Positions 26,767 through 34,934 of a DNA stretch of 64,000 bases are shown piece by piece. How positions within the stretch are numbered: the first letter of the stretch is position 1; the number at the start of each line of letters is the position of its first letter. The notes under the pieces were generated by a model. That model searched no databases. It worked only from the letters and a program-made list of their open reading frames with translations, and was not told the DNA's origin. The position numbers and the translations under genes were made by a program. The DNA is from Nostoc sp. NMS9 (GTDB lineage Bacteria; Cyanobacteriota; Cyanobacteriia; Cyanobacteriales; Nostocaceae), in NCBI RefSeq assembly GCF_017114995.1, contig NZ_JABXKL010000091.1, positions 213,476 to 277,475 on the forward strand, read 5' to 3'.

Positions 26767-29420
26767 CAAAACTCCACAGAAATGGTTCCCTGTAAAGTAA
26801 ATGGTGCTTGGGGGAAGGTGAGGTAGTCGTTTGATTCATAATATTTGACATTGAAGATGTTCTTAAAGTTGAGCGCAGCCCGCCAATTATCGCGTTTATA
26901 AGAGATAGAAGCATCGGTTCTGACATAAGAGGGAAGGGTAAATGGATCGTCGATGTTGGCAGTGCGATCGCCCACAAAAAACATCCCTGCCCCAATTCCC
27001 AGCCCTCTCAAGTCACCCTTTTGAAATTGATATGTTGTCCACAAACTCGCTCCCTGAGTTGGTGCATTTGTCAGACGGCGACCTTCGGGAAGATTATTAT
27101 AACTTTTGCTCACAAACGCATCATTTAAGTAGCCGGAAGCAATAACTCTCCAGCCTGGTGAAATTTCCCCCCCAATATCCAGTTCAATCCCTCGGCTTTT
27201 CACTTCTCCAATTGCGATAAAGTATTCATCAGTGGTATTCTTAAGGTCTGTAGTCGGAATGTTGGTTTTGCTGATGTCATACACTGCAAGCGTGGCTGAC
27301 AATCGTTTATCAAAAAGTTCAGCTTTAATGCCTACTTCATACTGAGTCCCGCGCGAAGGCTCTAGCGGTTGTCCACTCGCAGTTCTAGAATTATTATTGG
27401 GAACAAAAGAACTACTGTAGCTGGCATAGAGCGAAATCGGTTCAATCGGTTGATAGACAATGCCAACGCGGGGTGAAAAAGCACTATCATAAAATTCAGT
27501 CGGCGCGGATTGACCGTCCCCACTACTGTATTCCACAAAATCATATCTACCGCCAGCTAGTAATTTGAGATTTGGGAGCAATGTCACCTGATCTTGCAGG
27601 TAAATGCCGGTGGTGGTGGTAGTTTGCTCGAAGAAACTATTGGGATTTGCTATGCGTGGTAAGCCATAGGCTGGATTTAAAATATCGAATGACCCCTCAT
27701 AAACCCCACCGATACCCTGATCAGCCTGATACCTTTTGCGCCATTCCAACCCTAACAGCAGTTGATGGGCGATCAAACCAGTTTTGAAGTCACCAATCAA
27801 ATCCGTTTGCAACGCATAGTTGTCAACGTCACTCGGTCCGCCAAAGTACTCTCGACCTGTCAACGTGCGACCGTCTGCGTCCAGTTCTCCGGGTTGAGTT
27901 ACAATACTGTTGTATTTCTCAGAGAGGTAGAGAAAGCCGCTTCTGAGGCGTAGATTCTGATTAAACCGATGATTTAGCGTTAAATTGAGGCGATGCTCCT
28001 CGTTGTCTTGAAAATCATCAGGTTCGCCGATATTCAGATTTATGGGCACTTTTAAAAAGGCAGAGACAGGTCGCAAGCCGCGATCGAACCCTAGTTTCGC
28101 GTTTAGATATTCATAGGCTAAGGTGATGTCGGTTGAGTCGTTAACCTGATAGGTGACAACGGGAGCGATAAAAACGATATCATTGTCAATGAAATCTCGG
28201 TAGCTACCGGAGTTTTCATAGGAAACATTCAAGCGGTACAGCAATCGTTTGTCATTGCTAAGAGGCCCAGTCAAATCGATCGTACTTTTGTAGAAGTCGT
28301 AGCTTCCGGCAGTTAAATCGACTGCATAGTAAGGAGTACTCAAGGGTTTCTTGGTGACATAATTCACGATTCCACCTGGCTCTAATGCCCCGTATAGCAC
28401 CGAAGCAGGCCCCTTTAGTACCTCTACTTGTTCAATATTGCCACCATCGACGAAGAAAGGCTGAGTGGCAAATCCATCCCTTAAGAAACCACTAGAGAAG
28501 CCCCGAGACCGAACATCTCCGATCAGGTTACCATAGCCAGATGCGAGTGTTGTGCCTGAAACGTTGCGAGTCGCATCGGTAATTCGCGTAATACCCTGAT
28601 CTTTGATCACTTGTTGAGGAATCACTTGAATCGACTGGGGAATATCACGTAAAGGTGTATCAGTCCTAGTTGCAGTTGATGCTTCTGGCACAGTGTATCC
28701 GTCTTGCTCACCTGTAACCACCAGTTCGATCGGTTCGTCAGTAGAAGCTGATGGTTGATCTGGCTGTGTTTGTTGTGACTCCTCCCCTTCCCTTGGGAGT
28801 GCCGTAGGCGGGGTGGAGTTTTGCGCTGGGGGTTGCTGTGCGGTAGACACAGTTGGCGTTAAACCAAAAATCAAGCCTTCATCACTATTAAACAACTCGA
28901 TTTTTGGCACTCCCTCTTCACCCGTTACCGTCACCCGAATACTATTGGCATCTACTTGAGTAACTGTAACGGCGGTAATTCCTGCAACTGGATTGTCAGA
29001 GCGAAACTCCTTCGCATTTGGCAAAGCTAATTGGCTATTAGAAATATCTGTAATTAATATCTTCCCCTCATTGCGACTTATTAGCTTTAGTCTTTCACCT
29101 TCTTTGGTTTCGAGAATTACTTCTATACCAGTCTTGGTATTGTTTACCCGTACTCCTGTCACTTGTACTGGTGACTGGGCGTTAGGAGTTGAAGATTGAG
29201 ATAGCAAATCTTTAATATTGGTCGCTGGTTTATCAATCTCACGCAATCGAGGGATTTTAACCACTATTGACCCTTTTTTGTCCTCCTTTACTTGGGGAAT
29301 CTGCTCAATTACTTTTGCAAAAGCAGGTTGAATTAGTAGCACAGAAAGTACACTTACCACGAAGAGTTGTCGTTTAAACATTGTCGTCCCACACACCACA
29401 CTTATTAATCTGACTGGCAA
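26766..29420 (-). CDS. TonB-dependent siderophore receptor with N-terminal AMIN domain
   Basis: 884 residues. The likely start is Met14 (29381, MFKRQLFVVSVLSVLL), which gives a clean signal peptide ending AFA. Residues about 85-190 form an AMIN domain (VTGVRVNNTKTGIEVILETKE), then a Pro/Thr linker, a plug domain (DTPLRDIPQSIQVIPQQVI, VEVLKGPASVLYGALEPGG), and a 22-strand barrel ending in Phe (GTISVEF). AMIN plus receptor is a cyanobacterial arrangement, the AMIN part presumably contacting peptidoglycan. It imports a ferric siderophore of unknown type. It is flanked by inverted repeat copies, with an AraC regulator gene upstream and the PepSY gene downstream. Confidence 0.93.
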   Translation of the reverse strand: MPVRLISVVCGTTMFKRQLFVVSVLSVLLIQPAFAKVIEQIPQVKEDKKGSIVVKIPRLREIDKPATNIKDLLSQSSTPNAQSPVQVTGVRVNNTKTGIEVILETKEGERLKLISRNEGKILITDISNSQLALPNAKEFRSDNPVAGITAVTVTQVDANSIRVTVTGEEGVPKIELFNSDEGLIFGLTPTVSTAQQPPAQNSTPPTALPREGEESQQTQPDQPSASTDEPIELVVTGEQDGYTVPEASTATRTDTPLRDIPQSIQVIPQQVIKDQGITRITDATRNVSGTTLASGYGNLIGDVRSRGFSSGFLRDGFATQPFFVDGGNIEQVEVLKGPASVLYGALEPGGIVNYVTKKPLSTPYYAVDLTAGSYDFYKSTIDLTGPLSNDKRLLYRLNVSYENSGSYRDFIDNDIVFIAPVVTYQVNDSTDITLAYEYLNAKLGFDRGLRPVSAFLKVPINLNIGEPDDFQDNEEHRLNLTLNHRFNQNLRLRSGFLYLSEKYNSIVTQPGELDADGRTLTGREYFGGPSDVDNYALQTDLIGDFKTGLIAHQLLLGLEWRKRYQADQGIGGVYEGSFDILNPAYGLPRIANPNSFFEQTTTTTGIYLQDQVTLLPNLKLLAGGRYDFVEYSSGDGQSAPTEFYDSAFSPRVGIVYQPIEPISLYASYSSSFVPNNNSRTASGQPLEPSRGTQYEVGIKAELFDKRLSATLAVYDISKTNIPTTDLKNTTDEYFIAIGEVKSRGIELDIGGEISPGWRVIASGYLNDAFVSKSYNNLPEGRRLTNAPTQGASLWTTYQFQKGDLRGLGIGAGMFFVGDRTANIDDPFTLPSYVRTDASISYKRDNWRAALNFKNIFNVKYYESNDYLTFPQAPFTLQGTISVEF

Positions 29421-29486
29421 GAGTACCTAAATTTTTTCAGCTAATTAAAAAAGATTTGCAAGTAGTATATGGGATTTTGGCAATGA

Positions 29487-29527
29487 TTTTCTCTTCAAGC
29501 CGGACTTTTTTCTCTTCAAGCCGGACT
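29487..29527. promoter_or_regulatory. Tandem 20-bp direct repeat, candidate AraC operator
   Basis: TTTTCTCTTCAAGCCGGACT occurs twice, at 29487-29506 and 29508-29527: identical 20-mers with a 21-bp period, exactly two helical turns. It lies 67 bases upstream of the receptor frame, between it and the AraC/PchR-type gene. Two same-face direct half-sites are what AraC dimers bind. The binding protein is inferred. Confidence 0.65.
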
Positions 29528-29544
29528 GTTTATGGATGAATTTG

Positions 29545-29626
29545 ACCCCTCCCTAACCCTCCCCTTATAAAGGGGAGGAAACTAGATTTCTGTTTCCCCC
29601 CAATACATCGGGGGGATTAAGGGTGG
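29545..29626. repeat. MITE-like intergenic repeat, copy 2 (inverted)
   Basis: Reverse complement of the element at 26661-26766, with CTCCCCTTATAAAGGGGAGG and then CCCCCCAATACATCGGGGGG and ATTAAGGGTGG. The two copies enclose the receptor gene. Confidence 0.75.
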
Positions 29627-29693
29627 TAATTCACACAGTAGCCTTGGTAAGGGGGGACGCGATAGGCGGGGGGTAATATAAAGTTATGGAAGC

Positions 29694-30710
29694 TTAACCC
29701 AGAGAGATTCTACCTGCTATCTGGTAAGCCTTGGGATTAATGCCAAATTTGCGTCGGAAAGCAGCACAAAAAGCTGTGGGGCTGGCATAACCTACTCTAG
29801 CTGCAACTCCTGCAACAGTCATTTTTTCTGCTAACAGTAGTTTTTGTGCTTGCTGCATTTGGTAATCATGCAAGTATCCAAAGACGGTATTACCAAATAC
29901 ATGACGAAATCCTTGCTTGAGTTTGCGTTCATTAAGTCCCACTTGTTGCGCTAAAGCGATTAAAGATACTGGGCTATGGAGATTATTGATTAAAATTTCC
30001 CTAGCTTGATAAATGCGATCGCACTCATCCTGTTTTAGGCTAAAGTACTGATCCCTAGACTTGTCAGTTTCAACCAGTTGGCTAAACTGCAAAGCAATGA
30101 GTTCCAATGTCTTTGCTTCTAGGTAGACACGTCTCATCATTCCTTGGTAAGGACAGTGGATAATTTGTCGCACTGCTAAATGCATTGCAGATGTCATCTT
30201 GCCAACATCTAGATGAAATAAAGGCACTGAGTCGACTTCGATTAATGGTTTGAGGACATCGGGAAGAGAATCTTCCTGTCCCGCAGTTAAAGTTCGCAGC
30301 AAATGAGACTCAACTCGAATGCGGATATTTTGCAAAAGTCCGGTAGGGTGTACCTCAATTTCGCGGGTTCCGGGCAAAAAAAATAAATAATTTTCTCCCG
30401 CCTGTTCGCAATTATCCTCTTTAATGCCGTAAATTTGCTCTCTGCAACCGCCTGTCACGATAAAGGCTAAAGTCAAGGGAAAAGACTCAGAATGTTGCCC
30501 TTCGTCTCCCCAAGTTATGGGAGTTTCATAATTACCAAACTGCAAGTAGAGTCCAGGACGTAACTCGATGACTTGAATAAAGCCTTTTTTAAGTGCATGT
30601 TGCCAGGTTTCAACATATTCAAAATCGTTGGATTGACAGGTAATTTCACCTGTTTCTAAACCTTCAAGCCATAGTTCATCAAAGTCAGCTTCTGTAAAGA
30701 TAATTGTCAT
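29694..30710 (-). CDS. AraC family regulator (PchR-like)
   Basis: 338 residues from the Met at 30710 (MTIIFTEADFDELWLEG). The frame is open further to 30791, but that extension overlaps a dispersed repeat and is not credible protein. The N-terminal two thirds resemble the PchR ligand-binding region; the C-terminal 100 residues form the double helix-turn-helix (SPVSLIALAQQVGLNERKLK, then MTVAGVAARVGYASPTAFCA and FRRKFGINPKAY). PchR-type regulators sense a ferric siderophore and activate the receptor gene. The receptor lies downstream on the same strand and a 21-bp-period direct repeat lies between them. Confidence 0.9.
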   Translation of the reverse strand: MTIIFTEADFDELWLEGLETGEITCQSNDFEYVETWQHALKKGFIQVIELRPGLYLQFGNYETPITWGDEGQHSESFPLTLAFIVTGGCREQIYGIKEDNCEQAGENYLFFLPGTREIEVHPTGLLQNIRIRVESHLLRTLTAGQEDSLPDVLKPLIEVDSVPLFHLDVGKMTSAMHLAVRQIIHCPYQGMMRRVYLEAKTLELIALQFSQLVETDKSRDQYFSLKQDECDRIYQAREILINNLHSPVSLIALAQQVGLNERKLKQGFRHVFGNTVFGYLHDYQMQQAQKLLLAEKMTVAGVAARVGYASPTAFCAAFRRKFGINPKAYQIAGRISLG

Positions 30711-30756
30711 GGTTAAATGAGAAAGATTTTTATTGCTTGCTCTCATTTTCCCATTT

Positions 30757-30794
30757 GCATAGACGCCCTCTCGGCGGCTTGTAGAAGACATCGC
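30757..30794. repeat. Dispersed HIP1-embedded element, diverged copy
   Basis: GCATAGACGCC... CGGCTTGTAGAAGACATCGC, related to the copies at 54.8-56.8 kb. It occupies the upstream extension of the AraC reading frame. Confidence 0.45.
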
Positions 30795-30845
30795 GCTCCA
30801 CTATGTTAAATTCAAGCTACAACTCCTGTGATCAGGAATTAGGTA

Positions 30846-31535
30846 ATGGCGGCTTCTGTGGAACATGGCTTAGATAATAGCGCTTTTATCCCTCCTTTAG
30901 AAAGTGGCGATCGCTTAACCCGCTACCAATTCGAGCGTCGGTATATAGCAATGCCCAATAAAAAAGCAGAATTAATTGAAGGAGTCGTCTATGTGGCATC
31001 ACCACTGCGCTTTAGAAGTCATGGTTTACCTCATGGAAACTTAATTGTCTGGTTAGGAAATTACAAAGTTTCCACCCCAGGCGTAGAGCTAGGCGACAAT
31101 GCTACTGTGCGCTTGGATTTAGACAATGAACCACAGCCTGATGTCTTGCTGTTGATAGATAAACCAAACAGGGGACAGGCACAAATAAGTGAAGATGATT
31201 ACGTAGAAGGCGCACCGGAATTAGTAGCAGAAGTAGCAGCCAGTAGTGCATCGATTGATTTGTACGACAAAAAACGCGCCTACCGCCGCAACGGAGTGCA
31301 GGAATATATCGTCTGGCAGACTTTAGAGAATAAACTCGACTGGTTTTGTTTGCAAAATGGTGAATATTTACCACTCGTGGCAGATGCAGATGGTGTGATT
31401 AAAAGTAGGGTATTTCCAGGTTTGTGGTTAGCTGTAACATCACTAATCACAGAAGATATGACGAAAGTTTTAGCAGTGCTGCAACAAGGGTTAAATTCAA
31501 AAGAACACGCTGAGTTTGTTGAGAGTTTAACTTAG
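30846..31535 (+). CDS. Uma2 family (DUF820) putative endonuclease
   Basis: 229 residues with a PD-(D/E)xK-type fold as found in the Uma2/DUF820 family, which is greatly expanded in cyanobacteria. Visible are the N-terminal LTRYQFERRYIAMPNKKAELIEGVVYVAS, the acidic site NEPQPDVLLLI, and GAPELVAEVAASSASIDLYDKKRAYRRNGVQEYIVW (abridged), containing the E-x-A/S core and the K-x-x-x-Y helix. The first ATG follows a poor ribosome site. The biological substrate of Uma2 proteins is not established. It is divergent from the AraC gene and followed by a small hairpin before the second psbA. Confidence 0.88.
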   Translation: MAASVEHGLDNSAFIPPLESGDRLTRYQFERRYIAMPNKKAELIEGVVYVASPLRFRSHGLPHGNLIVWLGNYKVSTPGVELGDNATVRLDLDNEPQPDVLLLIDKPNRGQAQISEDDYVEGAPELVAEVAASSASIDLYDKKRAYRRNGVQEYIVWQTLENKLDWFCLQNGEYLPLVADADGVIKSRVFPGLWLAVTSLITEDMTKVLAVLQQGLNSKEHAEFVESLT

Positions 31536-31599
31536 CAAAACTTAAAAATAATGTCTTGAAAAATACAAATTATTAATGTAAAACGTGATATTAGGAGCC

Positions 31600-31619
31600 G
31601 GGAAAGTTTTCCCTTTTTT
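31600..31619 (+). terminator. Small hairpin between the Uma2 gene and psbA copy 2
   Basis: GGGAAA-GT-TTTCCC followed by six T residues. The 2-base spacer means the real stem is about 5 bp, so it is a weak terminator or a feature of the psbA leader region. Confidence 0.4.
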
Positions 31620-31790
31620 CAGACAGTCTCCCTTGGGAAATTAGTTAACAGTATTTTTGGTGTGAGGTAATTGCAGAGAGTCCTGGCGATTAGGGAGAAG
31701 GTATTTGGCGAAAGTCTTTGAAAACAGCTTAATTCTCAATTCTTAAAAATTGGGAAAGTTTGTTATCAGCCATTTATAAACAACACAGTT

Positions 31791-32882
31791 ATGACCACAA
31801 CTCTAGGAAAAAGCGAAAGCGGCAACCTGTGGGATCGTTTCTGTCAATCGATTACTAGCACCGATAATCGGCTTTACATCGGCTGGTTCGGCGTTTTAAT
31901 GATTCCTACCCTATTGACCGCTACCATCTGTTTCATTATTGCCTTTATTGCCGCACCACCCGTTGATATTGACGGCATTCGGGAGCCAGTTTCTGGTTCT
32001 TTATTATACGGCAATAATATCATCACTGGTGCTGTTGTACCTACATCTAATGCAATTGGTTTGCATTTCTACCCCATTTGGGAAGCTGCTTCAATGGATG
32101 AATGGCTCTACAATGGCGGCCCTTATCAACTCATTGTCTTGCACTTCTTGATTGGTATCTTCTGCTGGCTCGGTAGGCAATGGGAGTTAAGCTATCGTCT
32201 GGGGATGCGTCCTTGGATTTGCCTTGCTTACTCTGCGCCTGTAGCTGCTGCAACTTCGGTTTTCTTAATTTACCCAATTGGTCAAGGTAGCTTTTCTGAC
32301 GGGATGCCTCTCGGTATTAGCGGCACTTTTAATTTCATGTTAGTATTCCAAGCCGAGCATAACATTCTCATGCACCCATTCCATGAATTAGGAGTAGCGG
32401 CGGTGTTCGGTGGTGCTTTGTTCGCAGCAATGCACGGTTCTTTGGTGTCTTCCTCTTTAGTCAGAGAGACAACTGAAGCTGAATCTATAAACTATGGGTA
32501 CAAGTTTGGTCAAGAACAAGAAACCTATAGCATCGTAGCGGCTCACGGTTACTTTGGGCGGTTAATCTGGCAATATGCCAGCTTTAACAACTCGCGTTCT
32601 TTACACTTTTTCTTGGCTGCTTGGCCTGTAGTTGGTATCTGGTTAACGGCATTGGGCATCAGTACAATGGCGTTCAACCTCAACGGGTTCAACTTTAACC
32701 AATCAATTCTTGATTCCAAAGGTCATGTAATTAATACATGGGCAGATGTGCTAAACCGCGCCAATTTGGGTATAGAAGTGATGCACGAACGCAATGCTCA
32801 CAACTTCCCCCTGGATTTGGCGGCGGGTGAGGCAGTACCTGTGGCAACAATGTCTACGACGGGCTACGCCTACGCCCTGTAA
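31791..32882 (+). CDS. psbA: Photosystem II D1 protein, divergent form
   Basis: 363 residues. Mn, tyrosine-Z, P680 and QB ligands are kept (Tyr161, Asp170, Glu189, His190, His198, His215, Ser264, His272, HERNAHNFPLDLA with Ala344), so it should support water oxidation. It differs from copy 1 by Trp126 in place of the pheophytin-neighbouring Tyr126, Glu199 next to the P680 ligand His198, Trp260 near the QB pocket, and Cys125. Gly80, Phe158 and Thr286 exclude the microaerobic D1-prime signature. The removable extension after Ala344 is 19 residues and ends TTGYAYAL, encoded by a dispersed repeat. It is probably a conditionally expressed isoform. Confidence 0.96.
   Translation: MTTTLGKSESGNLWDRFCQSITSTDNRLYIGWFGVLMIPTLLTATICFIIAFIAAPPVDIDGIREPVSGSLLYGNNIITGAVVPTSNAIGLHFYPIWEAASMDEWLYNGGPYQLIVLHFLIGIFCWLGRQWELSYRLGMRPWICLAYSAPVAAATSVFLIYPIGQGSFSDGMPLGISGTFNFMLVFQAEHNILMHPFHELGVAAVFGGALFAAMHGSLVSSSLVRETTEAESINYGYKFGQEQETYSIVAAHGYFGRLIWQYASFNNSRSLHFFLAAWPVVGIWLTALGISTMAFNLNGFNFNQSILDSKGHVINTWADVLNRANLGIEVMHERNAHNFPLDLAAGEAVPVATMSTTGYAYAL
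32850..32877. repeat. Dispersed repeat forming the 3' end of psbA copy 2
   Basis: TGTCTACGACGGGCTACGCC and TACGCCC. On the minus strand this is GGGCGTAGGCGTAGCCCGTC plus GTAGACA, the same layout (GCG-TAG...GTCGT...GAC-AT) as the HIP1-embedded elements listed at 54-57 kb. It encodes the last residues of the D1 extension. Confidence 0.6.
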
Positions 32883-33219
32883 TTCACGGTTAATTGTAAG
32901 TTAAAATTCACTGCGCTCTCTGTCTAGAGGGCGCTTTTTTTATGCATGAAGCTATAGTTATACAAATATTTACACAGATAAAATATTAAAAAAATATCTG
33001 GTGTATTTGGGTACAATTACTAAATTGTTACTCATTTATATTAGTAAATGCATTGGTATAAATAAAAATAATTATCAAAACTGTAAGCAGTGAGTAAACT
33101 AACTACTGAAGGTTATCCCAGGGGTTTACATACATTGTGTTTCCACAAACTACAAATCTCAGATTTTAGTTTTTGTCTCAATTCAATATAAAATCTAAAA
33201 CTTAAAATCCAAAATCAAC
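32883..33219. other. Intergenic region between psbA copy 2 and malic enzyme
   Basis: 337 bases. The first 60 hold the psbA terminator; the rest is A/T-rich (ATAAAATATTAAAAAAATAT) and ends in short TAAAAT/CTAAAAC-like repeats just before the malic enzyme start. No gene seen. Confidence 0.5.
32913..32940 (+). terminator. psbA copy 2 terminator
   Basis: GCGCTCTCT pairs with AGAGGGCGC (one G-U pair) around a GTCT loop, followed by six T residues, 31 bases past the stop. Confidence 0.88.
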
Positions 33220-34611
33220 ATGGCAGACCTAACTCCTAATTCTAGTTTTAGTTTGACACTGCGCTTGCAGATTCCCAATCGTGTAGGGATGTTGGCGTCG
33301 GTAACACATGCGATCGCAACCACTGGTGGTAATCTCGGTCAAATTGATTTAATCGAGCAAACCCGCAAAGAATCTACCCGCGATCTAACTGTAGATGCTG
33401 CTAGTACTGAACACGCTGAAACCATTGTGCAAGCAGTCAAAGCATTGCCAGATATCAAGTTACTCAGTGTTTACGATCGCACCTTTAATTTGCATCGCGG
33501 TGGCAAAATCAGCATTACCAGTAGAATTCCCCTGAAAAGTGTTTCCGATTTGGCAATGGCTTACACACCCGGAGTCGGTCGAATTTGTACAGCGATCGCT
33601 CAAGACCCAGAGGAAGTTTACAACTTAACCATCAAACAAAACACCGTTGCTATTGTTACCGATGGTAGTGCCGTTTTGGGTTTAGGAAATCTCGGCCCAG
33701 CAGCAGCCCTACCAGTCATGGAAGGCAAAGCAATGCTATTCAAGGAATTTGCGGGGCTGGATGCTTTTCCCATTTGTCTCGCCACCCAAGATACAGAAGA
33801 AATTATCCAGGCAGTTAAGAATATTGCTCCGGTATTTGGGGGTGTGAATTTAGAGGATATTGCTGCACCTCGCTGCTTTGAAATCGAAAAGAGATTACGC
33901 CAAGAGTTAGATATCCCCGTTTTTCACGACGATCAGCACGGTACAGCAATTGTCACCTTGGCAGCGTTATTTAATTCCCTGAAACTGGTACATAAATCCT
34001 TAGCAGAAATCAAGATTGTGATTAATGGTGCTGGGGCAGCGGGAGTGGCGATCGCTCGGTTACTCCGTAAAGCTGGGGCAGAAAAAATCTGGATGTGCGA
34101 CTCTAAAGGGATTATCTCTACCAGTCGCACCGATTTAACAGAGGAAAAACTCGAATTTGCTGTGAAAGGTCAGGGTACATTAGCGGGTGCAATGCAAGGG
34201 GCAGATGTATTTATTGGTGTTAGCGCACCAGGAGTTTTGACACCAGAAATGGTGCAATCGATGGCGAAAGATCCAATTGTGTTTGCAATGGCAAATCCGA
34301 TTCCAGAGATTCAGCCAGAATTAATCAGTAAAGATGTTGCCGTCATCGCTACCGGTCGCAGTGATTACCCAAATCAAATCAATAACGTCCTTGCTTTTCC
34401 TGGGGTATTTCGTGGTGCTTTGGATTGTCGGGCACAGACAATTACCATCAAAATGTACTTAGAAGCTGCAAGTGCGATCGCCTCTTTAGTTAAGCCTTCA
34501 GACTTGGATCGGGAACATATTATTCCTTCAGTCTTTGATGAGCGCGTCGTTACTGCTGTTGCTGCTGCTGTGCAACGCGCCGCGCGGGAAGAAGGTATCG
34601 CGCGGAATTAA
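33220..34611 (+). CDS. NAD(P)-dependent malic enzyme with N-terminal ACT domain
   Basis: 463 residues. Residues 8-90 form an ACT domain (LRLQIPNRVGMLASVTHAIATTGG), a small-molecule sensor. The malic enzyme core follows: AMAYTPGVGRICTAI, KQNTVAIVTDGSAVLGLGNLGP, the catalytic Lys in EGKAMLFKEFAG, metal ligands around FGGVNLEDIAAPRCFEIE and VFHDDQHGTAIVTLAAL, and the Rossmann motif INGAGAAGVAIARLL. It decarboxylates malate to pyruvate. Together with ppc at 15.4 kb it covers both sides of the PEP/C4/pyruvate node, although they are not in one operon. Cofactor preference cannot be decided from sequence. Confidence 0.94.
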   Translation: MADLTPNSSFSLTLRLQIPNRVGMLASVTHAIATTGGNLGQIDLIEQTRKESTRDLTVDAASTEHAETIVQAVKALPDIKLLSVYDRTFNLHRGGKISITSRIPLKSVSDLAMAYTPGVGRICTAIAQDPEEVYNLTIKQNTVAIVTDGSAVLGLGNLGPAAALPVMEGKAMLFKEFAGLDAFPICLATQDTEEIIQAVKNIAPVFGGVNLEDIAAPRCFEIEKRLRQELDIPVFHDDQHGTAIVTLAALFNSLKLVHKSLAEIKIVINGAGAAGVAIARLLRKAGAEKIWMCDSKGIISTSRTDLTEEKLEFAVKGQGTLAGAMQGADVFIGVSAPGVLTPEMVQSMAKDPIVFAMANPIPEIQPELISKDVAVIATGRSDYPNQINNVLAFPGVFRGALDCRAQTITIKMYLEAASAIASLVKPSDLDREHIIPSVFDERVVTAVAAAVQRAAREEGIARN

Positions 34612-34682
34612 TTAACTCAAATAATCACTTTTATCGTAAAGTCAAGGGTTTAAGACCCCTACGTCTACACGTAGTATCAGTT

Positions 34683-34707
34683 GAGTTGGGGTTTAAATCC
34701 CCAACTC
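34683..34707 (+). terminator. Hairpin after malic enzyme
   Basis: GAGTTGGGG and CCCCAACTC form a perfect 9-bp stem with a TTTAAAT loop. No T run follows, but it lies 72 bases after the stop and may define the 3' end. Confidence 0.5.
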
Positions 34708-34720
34708 CAACTGTCTTTAA

Positions 34721-34757
34721 TTTTGAATTTTGAATTTTGAATTTTGAATTTTGAATT
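34721..34757. repeat. TTTTGAA heptad array
   Basis: Five consecutive TTTTGAA heptads, a short tandem repeat typical of filamentous cyanobacteria. Confidence 0.85.
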
Positions 34758-34934
34758 GTTAAGGGATGGGTATCTAGCTCGTCCCTGAGCTTTTAGGCTG
34801 CAATCAATTTGCGCTATGAACTGATGTTAAACAGATGAGAATTAATGCATTATTGGTGATTAGATGAGTTGGGGCTACCAATTTAGGAGCAAAGTAACAC
34901 ATCTAAAACGCCGTCACTTTGTTAACTGTTTGCA

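Larger units (their letters stand above)
34612..34934. other. Intergenic region with hairpin and heptads
   Basis: 323 bases hold a perfect hairpin (34683-34707), a heptad array (34721-34757) and then the presumed promoter of the PhoD-like gene. No coding frame is convincing. Confidence 0.55.

Noticed and set aside
30711..30791. N-terminal extension of the AraC regulator
   Set aside because: It is translated from a dispersed repeat (30757-30794), and the usual PchR-like N-terminus begins at 30710.
31791..32882. Chlorophyll f synthase, rogue D1 or microaerobic D1-prime
   Set aside because: Mn ligands are complete, which excludes ChlF and rogue forms; Gly80, Phe158 and Thr286 exclude D1-prime.
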